Virus record (IMG/VR): IMGVR_UViG_3300035674_000012 | Coordinates: 1-26,871 of that record | Reading direction: 5' to 3' (one strand) | Length of the DNA stretch: 26,871 nt | Source of the DNA: a virus | Shown here: positions 6,338-11,633 of the stretch, piece by piece | Layout: every line of letters starts with the position of its first letter | Numbering within the stretch: the stretch's first letter is position 1 | Made by a program: the position numbers and the translations under genes | Notes under the pieces: generated by a model | What the model was told of the DNA's origin: nothing | Database searches by the model: none | The model's input: the letters and a program-made list of their open reading frames with translations, nothing else

Positions 6338-7060
6338 ATGACCGACACCGACACCGACACCGGCTACCCCACCGACGCGCACACCGTCCCCGACGAGCAG
6401 CCGCAGCCGCGGCAGTCCCACCGCACCCCCTGCCCGACGTGCCGCGGCCGCGGCGTCGTCCCCACCGTCGCCGACCTGCTGCAGGAGTCGATCGCGCTGG
6501 TGCAGGACGGGGACCTCGTGGTCCGCGCGTTCTACGCGTCGCTGGTCGAGCGGGCCCCGCACCTGGTGCCGCTGTTCCCCGCCGACCTGATCACCGCGAC
6601 GGCCGGGGAGGAGGGCAGCCCGGGCGCGCACCAGCGGGAACGGCTGCTCGCCGCGATCGTCGCGCTCGCCACCCACTACGACGACACCGACCCCGAAGCG
6701 ATGGCGTACATCAACCGGGCGGCCCGCACGTTCGGGGAGCACCACGCCCTGTTCTTCCGGGGTGAGGGCGTGCCGGCGCAGGGCGCCACCCCCGACGAGT
6801 ACGCGCTGGTGAAGGTCGTCCTGTTCGACACGCTGCACAGGGCGGCGGGCGCCGCGTGGCTGCCGGAGTACGACGCGGCGTGGTCGCAGGCGTACGACGA
6901 CCTGCAGATCGAGATGCAGCACGCGGCGAAGGCGTTGCGGGAACGCGCGGCGCGGGGCGAGGTGGTGTTGCAGCCGCGGTATCCGCGGCAGGCGAACCGG
7001 GAGGTGCGGGCCGTGGGCCGGTACGGGCCGGACGACCCGGGGTCGGACGACCGGGACTGA
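6338..7060 (+). CDS. Flavohaemoglobin-type globin with N-terminal CxxCxGxG motif
   Basis: A protein of 240 residues. C32-P-T-C35-R-G-R-G39 is a single DnaJ-type zinc motif. Residues about 45-200 align well with the globin domain of flavohaemoglobins: FYASLVERAPHLVPLF, then HQRERLLAAI, then the F-helix EHHALF and W(x)nAWSQAYDDL. The key haem-pocket residues are present: Tyr66 (B10), Gln99 (E7) and His136 (proximal F8). These residues suit O2 binding or NO dioxygenation, but no FAD/NAD reductase domain follows; the tail is short and charged. Start ATG 6338 is preferred because GAGAGGACCCACCC resembles the leader at 9514. An in-frame ATG at 6218 overlapping the previous stop would add 40 residues. 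This is the last gene before the terminator at 7084. Confidence 0.78.
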   Translation: MTDTDTDTGYPTDAHTVPDEQPQPRQSHRTPCPTCRGRGVVPTVADLLQESIALVQDGDLVVRAFYASLVERAPHLVPLFPADLITATAGEEGSPGAHQRERLLAAIVALATHYDDTDPEAMAYINRAARTFGEHHALFFRGEGVPAQGATPDEYALVKVVLFDTLHRAAGAAWLPEYDAAWSQAYDDLQIEMQHAAKALRERAARGEVVLQPRYPRQANREVRAVGRYGPDDPGSDDRD

Positions 7061-7073
7061 CCGGGGTCGTCCG
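7044..7073 (+). terminator. Stem-loop at the end of the globin gene
   Basis: CGGACGACC (7044-7052) pairs perfectly with GGTCGTCCG (7065-7073) around a 12-base loop that contains the stop codon. There is no T-run. It may stabilise the mRNA 3' end or help the stronger hairpin just downstream. Confidence 0.3.
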
Positions 7074-7083
7074 CGACTGTCCG

Positions 7084-7123
7084 AGGGCGGCGGGGTGGCT
7101 GGTGTGCCAACCTGCCGCCCTTT
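7084..7123 (+). terminator. Strong intrinsic-type terminator
   Basis: AGGGCGGC (7084-7091) pairs with GCCGCCCT (7114-7121). The stem continues through a G-T wobble and GGGTGGC/GCCAACC (7093-7099 with 7106-7112, one mismatch). This gives about 16 base pairs with a six-base loop, followed by TT. It lies 24 bases after the globin stop and before the next promoter, so it should end the first rightward transcription unit. Confidence 0.65.
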
Positions 7124-7146
7124 CGCGTGTCCACCCCTTCCGATCA

Positions 7147-7174
7147 CTACAGCGGGCGCTGTAGCCTTCGGGGC
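7147..7174 (+). promoter_or_regulatory. Palindromic operator overlapping a leaderless promoter
   Basis: CTACAGCGGGCGCTGTAG (7147-7164) is a perfect 8+2+8 inverted repeat. Its right end overlaps a -10 element TAGCCT (7162-7167), which is followed by 7 bases and then the ATG at 7175. Transcription should start at the A of the ATG. A poor -35 (TTCCGA, about 18 bases upstream) is the only candidate. A dimeric repressor (for example GntR-like, inferred) bound here would block the promoter and so shut off the middle operon. Confidence 0.6.
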
Positions 7175-7360
7175 ATGGCGAACTCGAACGCTTCCGCACC
7201 GGCCGGCGGCCGCGCGGCCCTGCTGTACGGGATCCTGATCGTCGTGCTGCTCGCCGCGGCGGCGCAGCGACTACTCGTGCTCGACCCGTGGGGTGTGCCG
7301 TTCCTCGCCGCCGCCGCCCCCGCCGTCCGGCAGTTCGTGCTGCTGCGCAGGGGGCGGTGA
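7175..7360 (+). CDS. Small membrane protein, first gene of the middle operon
   Basis: A 61-residue protein with a short polar Asn/Ser/Ala start, a hydrophobic segment at about 15-32 (LLYGILIVVLLAAAA) and a second, weaker one at about 40-56, then a basic end (LLRRGR). There is no Shine-Dalgarno; the ATG sits 7 bases after a -10 element, so translation is probably leaderless. It ends in GTGA shared with the next frame. Family and function are unknown. Confidence 0.65.
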   Translation: MANSNASAPAGGRAALLYGILIVVLLAAAAQRLLVLDPWGVPFLAAAAPAVRQFVLLRRGR

Positions 7361-7362
7361 CG

Positions 7363-7623
7363 ATGCCGCTGCACGCCGCCCGCTACCACGGAGAGCTCAC
7401 CACGTACGAGCGGTCCGTCGGCGCCGTCGTCGCCGACTCCGGCGACGACCTGGTCGTCGGCGACGAGCTGGTCCTGCTCGGCGGGGTCCACCGCATCGAC
7501 CGGATCGAGCCGGCGGACAGCCGGGGGTGGCGCACCGCCTGGTGCCACGGCCGCCCGTACGCGCGGCTGATCCCGCGGCAGCCGTACAAGGTGCTGCCCC
7601 GCGTGAAGGCCGCCACGCTGTGA
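7363..7623 (+). CDS. Hypothetical small soluble protein, 86 aa
   Basis: A beta-rich protein (VGAVVADSGDDLVVGDELVL, then HRIDRIEPADSRGWRTAW) with a basic C-terminus. The ATG at 7363 is chosen because AGGGGGCGG (7349-7357) sits at proper spacing. An in-frame GTG at 7357 overlapping the previous stop would add two residues. The middle part has the feel of a small SH3-like or beta-barrel fold, as seen in many short actinophage proteins, but I do not recognise the family. It is coupled to the next gene by GTGA. Confidence 0.62.
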   Translation: MPLHAARYHGELTTYERSVGAVVADSGDDLVVGDELVLLGGVHRIDRIEPADSRGWRTAWCHGRPYARLIPRQPYKVLPRVKAATL

Positions 7624-7802
7624 GCGGCCGCCGGGTCACGATCACCTTGCCCGCCGAGGACCACGGCGACCTGCTCGTCGCGGTCGCGGTGTACCGCGAA
7701 GCGGTCGCCGCCGACGGCGAGGCGAACGAGGCGGCACAGCGGATCGCCGATCTGCTCGTCGACATGGAGCAGCGGGGCGACCTCCGAGGACGGCGGCAGT
7801 GA
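7620..7802 (+). CDS. Hypothetical small acidic helical protein, 60 aa
   Basis: It starts with GTG 7620 in a GTGA overlap and ends in another GTGA at 7799-7802. After a short basic start and a beta strand (RRVTITLP), the rest is a long acidic Ala-rich helix (LLVAVAVYREAVAADGEANE and onward to DLLVDMEQRGDL). It could be a dimerising helical protein. No family is recognised. Confidence 0.58.
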   Translation: MSGRRVTITLPAEDHGDLLVAVAVYREAVAADGEANEAAQRIADLLVDMEQRGDLRGRRQ

Positions 7803-8530
7803 CCGCCCTCCCCGACTACGTGCACCTGCGTGGCCACGCCGACGGGACCGTCACCGCGGTCTGCGACCACGACGACCACCCCGGCCTCACCCTCGCCAGC
7901 ACCGCCCGGCAGCCGGCCGGCGACGTCGTCGACACCGCGATCGGGCACGCCGCCACGTCCCACCACGCCCCCGAGACGCGGAACGTGATGGTCGACGCCG
8001 CCGCCGCCCACGCCCACGTCCGCGCGCTCATGGCGGCCGGCATGGGCCACCACCGCATCGCCGACCGCGCCGGGGTGTCCCGGTACGTCGTGGACCGGCT
8101 GCTGTGGGGGCACCCCCGCAAGCGGGTACCGGCCCGCACCATGTACGCCGTCGACCGCGACGCCCTGCTGCGGGTCACCCTCGACCTGCACCCGCGGGCG
8201 CTGGTCGACGCCACCGGGACGATCCGGCGGGTACGCGGCCTCGCCGCGCAAGGGCACTCCCTGGTGTGGCAGTCGCGGCAGGCCGGGTACGCGCCGGGCC
8301 GGCTCACACAGTCCATCGCGCACGCCGAGGGCACGGGCCGGGTCCGCGCCGCGCTCGCCGACGCGATCGCGAAGATCGCCGCGGAGCACGAAACGTGCTG
8401 GCCGTGGGGTGCCGCCGCGGCCCGCGCCCGCGGGTACGCGCAGCGGCGAGGGTGGGCGCCGCTGCTCGCGTGGCCCGAGGACCGTATCGACGACCCGGCC
8501 GCCCGGCCGGAGTACCGCAGGGGGCAGTGA
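7799..8530 (+). CDS. Double helix-turn-helix DNA-binding protein
   Basis: A 243-residue protein starting at GTG 7799 (GTGA overlap). The N-terminal part is a His/Asp-rich region. A clear helix-turn-helix lies at about residues 72-100 (VRALMAAGMGHHRIADRAGVS, then YVVDRLLWG). A second, weaker copy is at about 143-175 (RRVRGLAAQGHSLVWQSRQAG, then LTQSI). The C-terminus (WPWGAAAARARGYAQRRGWA) resembles a small DNA-contacting tail. This layout, with two HTH units separated by an LVDATGTIRR linker, is common in actinophages and actinomycete mobile elements and is usually annotated as an HTH protein of unknown target. It is the longest gene of the operon and the best candidate for its regulator. Confidence 0.75.
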   Translation: MTALPDYVHLRGHADGTVTAVCDHDDHPGLTLASTARQPAGDVVDTAIGHAATSHHAPETRNVMVDAAAAHAHVRALMAAGMGHHRIADRAGVSRYVVDRLLWGHPRKRVPARTMYAVDRDALLRVTLDLHPRALVDATGTIRRVRGLAAQGHSLVWQSRQAGYAPGRLTQSIAHAEGTGRVRAALADAIAKIAAEHETCWPWGAAAARARGYAQRRGWAPLLAWPEDRIDDPAARPEYRRGQ

Positions 8531-8649
8531 TGGACGACCGTGCTGTGTTCGGGTGGCTGGTGGTGCTGGCGCTGGTGGTCCTCGCCGCGGTGCTGCTCGT
8601 TGCGACGCTCGACCGGGCGTCACGCCGCCGTGGGGGGCGGGGCCGGTGA
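8530..8649 (+). CDS. Single-span membrane peptide, 39 aa
   Basis: It starts at ATG 8530 in a TGATG junction and ends in GTGA with the next gene. One strongly hydrophobic segment at about residues 8-27 (GWLVVLALVVLAAVLLVATL) is followed by a basic tail (RASRRRGGRGR), giving an outside-in N-terminus by the positive-inside rule. The function is unknown. It could be a small regulator of a membrane complex or a lysis-related peptide. Confidence 0.6.
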   Translation: MDDRAVFGWLVVLALVVLAAVLLVATLDRASRRRGGRGR

Positions 8650-8909
8650 CGGCGCGCCGGGCGCCCCTCGCCCCGCCCGACCTCGCCGGGGTGACGCACC
8701 AGCCGACCCGGGAACTGATCGCCGCGCTGTACGAGCACGGCTGGCAGGTCGTCGGCGATGTCGTCGGCGGCCGCGCCGTCCTCGCCCACCCCGACAGACC
8801 CGGCGACACAATCGTGACGTGGTTCGACGGCGCGCGCATCGACCGCGTGTTCGTGAACGCGCAGCAGAAGCTGATCAGCCGGACCATCGAGTTCATCAGG
8901 GAAGGATGA
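8646..8909 (+). CDS. Hypothetical small soluble protein, 87 aa
   Basis: GTG 8646 overlaps the previous stop (GTGA). The fold looks mixed alpha/beta: a helix (TRELIAALYEHGWQ), strands (GGRAVLAHPDRPGDTIVTWF), then a strand and a helix (ARIDRVFVNAQQKLISRTIEF). The middle resembles small YcfA/HicA-like or double-stranded-RNA-like folds, but the match is too weak to name. It is followed by GGAAGG serving the next gene. Confidence 0.6.
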   Translation: MTARRAPLAPPDLAGVTHQPTRELIAALYEHGWQVVGDVVGGRAVLAHPDRPGDTIVTWFDGARIDRVFVNAQQKLISRTIEFIREG

Positions 8910-8911
8910 CC

Positions 8912-9166
8912 ATGCCGAACGACACCCCCGGCCCCGAGCACCGACCGCCGGGCATGAGCGACGCCGCGGGGAACGCCACCCGCCACACCATCGGGCCCCG
9001 CAACGCGCCGGCCGGCGACTCCCCGCCGTTCCGTGACCTTCCCACCGGCGCGAAGGTGTTCGGGGTCGTGCTGCTGCTCGTCGTGGTGGCGCTGCTCGCC
9101 CCCGCGCTGCTGTGGGTGGCGGGCTGGTTCGTGGAGTACGTGCGGTGGGGGCTGTCGTCGTGGTGA
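8912..9166 (+). CDS. Single-span membrane protein, 84 aa
   Basis: ATG 8912 is preferred over ATG 8906, which would overlap its own Shine-Dalgarno (GGGAAGGA). The first 45 residues are polar and Pro/Gly-rich, followed by one transmembrane helix at about 49-71 (KVFGVVLLLVVVALLAPALL) and a short aromatic tail (WFVEYVRWGLSSW). It shares GTGA with the next small frame. The function is unknown. Confidence 0.6.
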   Translation: MPNDTPGPEHRPPGMSDAAGNATRHTIGPRNAPAGDSPPFRDLPTGAKVFGVVLLLVVVALLAPALLWVAGWFVEYVRWGLSSW

Positions 9167-9279
9167 ACCGGCTGATCGCTGCGGTCGACCGGGTCGCTGA
9201 CGCGCTGGCCGCGGCCCGCGAGTTCGCCGCCGTCGCGGCCGCGGTCGTGTGGCTGCGCCTACCTGCCGGGCGCCGCTGA
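9163..9279 (+). CDS. Candidate 38-residue helical peptide
   Basis: It starts at GTG 9163 (GTGA overlap) and ends in TGATG with the zinc-ribbon gene. The product is a single amphipathic-to-hydrophobic Ala/Val-rich helix (RLIAAVDRVADALAAAREFA) ending in a basic tail. Both junctions fit the pattern of neighbouring genes, and third codon positions are G or C except for GCT twice, CTA and CCT. It is short, so it is reported with moderate confidence. Confidence 0.45.
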   Translation: MNRLIAAVDRVADALAAAREFAAVAAAVVWLRLPAGRR

Positions 9280-9479
9280 TGATGCTCCGCGCGCTGCTGT
9301 CGTGGCTGCTGCCCCGGCCGCGGCTGCTGATCCCTGAGCACCCGTTGCGGTGCCGGCACTGTCCCCGGCCGATCCGGTTCAGCGGGCACCCGGCTGGCGG
9401 GTTCGTTGACCCCTCGGGCAGTTCGTACTGCCCGGGGTGCACCATCCGGCATCAGCCGATGCCGTCCGTGTGCGGCTGA
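9279..9479 (+). CDS. Zinc-ribbon-like small protein, 66 aa
   Basis: Start ATG 9279 in a TGATG overlap. After a hydrophobic/basic N-terminus comes C-R-H-C (about 25-28) and, 22 residues later, C-P-G-C (about 51-54), spaced as in a zinc ribbon. Between them lie PIRFSGHPAGGFVDPSGSSY, which resembles the knuckle-to-knuckle loop. Actinophages often carry such tiny proteins next to regulators. The target and role are unknown. Confidence 0.58.
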   Translation: MMLRALLSWLLPRPRLLIPEHPLRCRHCPRPIRFSGHPAGGFVDPSGSSYCPGCTIRHQPMPSVCG

Positions 9480-9513
9480 ACGTGCCGCGCTCCCCAACCG
9501 GAAGGAACCACCC

Positions 9514-9690
9514 ATGCGCACTGCGATCCTGATCGCCCTCGTGATGGTGCAGATCGGCGGCTCGCTGACGACGGTCACGATGGTCGGCAAGCCCCGCCAG
9601 CCGCTGACGCCGGGGATGGCGGCGGCCACCGTCGCCGTGTCCCTGCTGATGGTCGCGGGGTTCGTGACCTTGTGGGCCACCGGCCGCTGA
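9514..9690 (+). CDS. Small membrane protein, two transmembrane segments
   Basis: A 58-residue protein with ATG 9514 behind ACCGGAAGG, the leader shared with 5138 and 9719. Hydrophobic segments lie at about 4-20 (AILIALVMVQIGGSLTTV) and 34-55 (GMAAATVAVSLLMVAGFVTLW), with a short basic loop (GKPRQPLTP) between. This is a hairpin topology, as in small holins or spread proteins. No family is recognised. Confidence 0.62.
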   Translation: MRTAILIALVMVQIGGSLTTVTMVGKPRQPLTPGMAAATVAVSLLMVAGFVTLWATGR

Positions 9691-9718
9691 CGCGGCCCCT
9701 GACCGGAAGGAGCCACCG

Positions 9719-9973
9719 ATGCCCATGCTGCAGAACTACAAGGTACGCGCGACCGTGTCCGTCACCGTCACCGACGGAGCCGGCCGCGAAATCGTCCGCT
9801 ACGCGGCCTGCGCCGACACGGCCGGCAACAGCTACGAGCACGACCAGGGCAGTGTGGTCCGCTCCGACGGCCTAGAGGCCGTGATCGGGCGGGCCCTGGA
9901 CGCGGCCGACCACGACGCCCGCGAGCACGCGAGCACCGCAGCGAAGAACGAGGCCCGCCGGCTCAGCCGGTGA
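9719..9973 (+). CDS. Hypothetical small soluble protein, 84 aa
   Basis: ATG 9719 follows ACCGGAAGGAG. An N-terminal beta-rich part (YKVRATVSVTVTDGAGREIV) is followed by a loop and a long charged helix (IGRALDAADHDAREHASTAA) with a basic end. A strand-strand-helix layout might dimerise or bind nucleic acid. The family is unknown. The intergenic distance of 28 bases is larger than for most genes in this run. Confidence 0.6.
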   Translation: MPMLQNYKVRATVSVTVTDGAGREIVRYAACADTAGNSYEHDQGSVVRSDGLEAVIGRALDAADHDAREHASTAAKNEARRLSR

Positions 9974-9983
9974 GAGGAGAACC

Positions 9984-10193
9984 ATGCTCCGCACCATGAA
10001 GTCCGGCGACCAGGTGACCGTCACCCTCGCCGGCCAAACCCACCAGTTCGGGCCCGACCGGGTCCGGGTCGCCGTGGTCGACACCGCCCCGAAGGGCGGC
10101 CCGAAGACCCGGTACGCGACCATCACGATCGAGCTCGGTGACGAGTTTCCCGAGGATCTGACCGACCACCTGACCCGGCTGCGGGAAGGATGA
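9984..10193 (+). CDS. Hypothetical small beta-rich protein, 69 aa
   Basis: ATG 9984 is behind TGAGAGGAGAACC, a strong Shine-Dalgarno. The sequence alternates strands (KSGDQVTVTLAGQTHQF, RVRVAVVDTAP, TRYATITIELGDEF) and ends with a short helix, like a small beta-barrel. Its end carries GGGAAGGA, the ribosome binding site of the next gene, so translation is coupled. No family is recognised. Confidence 0.6.
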   Translation: MLRTMKSGDQVTVTLAGQTHQFGPDRVRVAVVDTAPKGGPKTRYATITIELGDEFPEDLTDHLTRLREG

Positions 10194-10198
10194 CCGCC

Positions 10199-10681
10199 AT
10201 GGCCAGCGCCCCCGGGTGGACTCGCCCGATCGTCTACTACTTCGTCGCCCGGTTCTCCCGCAACGCGGAGCTGCGCGGCTACCGCGACCGGCTGCACGCC
10301 GCCCACGCCGGGGCGAAGGTGTCGGCCCGGTGGATCGACGCCACCGCCGACCCCGACCCGTGCGTCGGTGAACGCCTGAACGCCGACCCCGCCCGTGCGT
10401 GGGAGTTCGCCCGCGCCGACCTCGCGGACATCAGCGGCGCCGACGTGTTCGTGCAGTTCACGGAGACCCCCGACGCCCCGACGGGGTTCCCGTCGATGGG
10501 TGGCCGGCACGTCGAGTTCGGGTACGCCATCGCCCTGCACGAAGAGGAGTTCGGGCTGCCCGGGACGCGGATCCGGCTGGTGATCGTGGGGCCGCGGGAG
10601 AACGTGTTCCACGCCCACCCGGCGGTCGAGGTGTTCGCGGACTTCGACGCGTTCCTCGCGCACGAGAGGACAGACCGATGA
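10199..10681 (+). CDS. Nucleoside 2-deoxyribosyltransferase-like protein
   Basis: A protein of 160 residues with a Rossmann-like N-deoxyribosyltransferase fold. The N-terminal strand YYFVARFSRNAEL (13-25) resembles the substrate loop, WEFARADLADISGADVFV (68-85) holds the conserved Asp of the family (D82), and GGRHVEFGYAIAL (101-113) carries the nucleophile-position Glu106. A VGPRENVFH motif and a final strand follow. The family either exchanges bases on 2'-deoxynucleosides or hydrolyses deoxynucleotides; this phage-type branch has no proven substrate. ATG 10199 is chosen because GGGAAGGA (10183-10190) lies properly before it; ATG 10190 overlaps that site. Together with the DUF550 enzyme, it suggests management of deoxynucleotide pools. 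Confidence 0.75.
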   Translation: MASAPGWTRPIVYYFVARFSRNAELRGYRDRLHAAHAGAKVSARWIDATADPDPCVGERLNADPARAWEFARADLADISGADVFVQFTETPDAPTGFPSMGGRHVEFGYAIALHEEEFGLPGTRIRLVIVGPRENVFHAHPAVEVFADFDAFLAHERTDR

Positions 10682-11037
10682 CCGAAGTGACCGACGAGAT
10701 GGTCGAGGCGTTCGGCGCGGCCTGGCACACCGCCGACGCCGAACTCGACGGCGGGCCGTCCACCGACGGATACCGGCGCAGGGCGGGGATCGCCGCGGTC
10801 CTCGCGATCGTCGACCGGGACGCCGCCGCCCGAGCGCAACGCGCCGCCGGCCGGCCAGTATTCCGCGACGGCGACGGCGACCCGTGGTGGCTCACCAACT
10901 ACGGCCGCTACGTGTTCGCGTCCTCGCAGGAAGCCGCAGAGGCACAGGTGGAGGCGGCGCTGCGCACACGGTCCCTCGACTTCATCGGGTTCGCCACGGT
11001 CGACGATGTCCGAGCCAAGTACGGAGAGATGGACTGA
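10678..11037 (+). CDS. Phage-type hypothetical protein, 119 aa
   Basis: ATG 10678 overlaps the previous stop (ATGA). The N-terminal half has the pattern TDEMVEAFGAAWHTAD, then TDGYRRRAGIAAVLAIVDRD, frequent in actinophage early proteins of unknown function. The C-terminal half (DGDPWWLTNYGRYVFASS, then a helix and LDFIGFATVDDV) looks like a separate alpha/beta unit. No catalytic motif is visible. It joins the next gene by TGATG. Confidence 0.65.
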   Translation: MTEVTDEMVEAFGAAWHTADAELDGGPSTDGYRRRAGIAAVLAIVDRDAAARAQRAAGRPVFRDGDGDPWWLTNYGRYVFASSQEAAEAQVEAALRTRSLDFIGFATVDDVRAKYGEMD

Positions 11038-11249
11038 TGCCCGACGCGCAGGGGCGCCTCACCGTCGCCGACGTCGCCGCCGAGTTCGGCATCGAACCGT
11101 CCGACTGGCGCGCCCGGGTGTCCCGCGGTCACGCCCCGAAACCCGACGGGTACGACGTCATCGACGGCGCACCCCGCGCCTTTTACCTGCCTGCCACTAT
11201 CGAGCCGTATCGGCGTGCCCGCGCCGAACGGACCCGGCCGGCGCAGTAG
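11037..11249 (+). CDS. Small MerR/excisionase-like DNA-binding protein
   Basis: A 70-residue protein starting at ATG 11037 (TGATG). LTVADVAAEFGIEPSDWRAR (8-27) resembles a winged-helix turn of the MerR/AlpA/Xis type, followed by a wing-like GYDVIDGAPRAFYL and a basic helix (EPYRRARAERTR). Small proteins of this kind act as excisionases or regulators. No integrase or attachment site is seen nearby, so an excisionase role is only a guess. It is the last gene before the bidirectional-looking terminator. Confidence 0.6.
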   Translation: MPDAQGRLTVADVAAEFGIEPSDWRARVSRGHAPKPDGYDVIDGAPRAFYLPATIEPYRRARAERTRPAQ

Positions 11250-11263
11250 CCCCGACGCACGAC

Positions 11264-11293
11264 GCGGCCCCCGGCGGAGATGCCGGGGGCCGC
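11264..11293. terminator. Convergent terminator hairpin
   Basis: GCGGCCCCCGGC (11264-11275) and GCCGGGGGCCGC (11282-11293) form a perfect 12-bp stem with a GGAGAT loop. ACGCA (11255-11259) and TGCGT (11294-11298) could extend it with a four-base bulge. It lies between the rightward operon end (11249) and the leftward operon end (11309), so it can stop both transcripts. On the plus strand it is followed by TGCGTTGTT. Confidence 0.8.
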
Positions 11294-11308
11294 TGCGTTG
11301 TTCCGGGG

Positions 11309-11542
11309 TCAGGCGGTCCGCTTGAACCGGGGCAGAACCTTCGACGTGATCAGACCCGCCACGTACCCCGCCGCCGGGGCCGCGATCGTCGCGAAGAACG
11401 TCGGCAGCGTCGAGAAGTCGATCGTCCCCAGCCACTCCACCACCGCCAGACCGGCCACCGTCACGACGCCGTTCACGGTGTTACCGACCAGGCTGTCGAA
11501 GCCGAGGAACCCCCGGCCGTCCTTCCTCTCCGGATTCGTCAT
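11309..11542 (-). CDS. Holin-like membrane protein
   Basis: A 77-residue protein, last gene of the leftward late operon. After a polar start (about 22 residues) there are two hydrophobic segments at about 23-40 (NTVNGVVTVAGLAVVEWL) and 47-68 (TFFATIAAPAAGYVAGLIT), then a basic tail (KVLPRFKRTA). Size, topology, basic end and position after the tail fibre genes fit an actinophage holin that opens the membrane at lysis. The start is ATG 11542 behind AAGGAAG. A structural or unrelated membrane role cannot be excluded. No lysin gene is next to it. Confidence 0.6.
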   Translation of the reverse strand: MTNPERKDGRGFLGFDSLVGNTVNGVVTVAGLAVVEWLGTIDFSTLPTFFATIAAPAAGYVAGLITSKVLPRFKRTA

Positions 11543-11633
11543 CGCTGCACTTCCTTCGATGTGGGCCGCCCCGCGGGCGGGATCACCGTCATTGTGGACC
11601 GGGCCGCCCCAGCGCGCCAGACACGCCGCCCCT

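Noticed and set aside
11567-11610. Inverted repeat CCGCCC-CGC-GGGCGG and a CACAAT (minus) as terminator or promoter for the holin-like gene
   Set aside because: The stem is only 6 bp without a T-run, and no -35 partner exists for CACAAT; too weak to call in GC-rich DNA.
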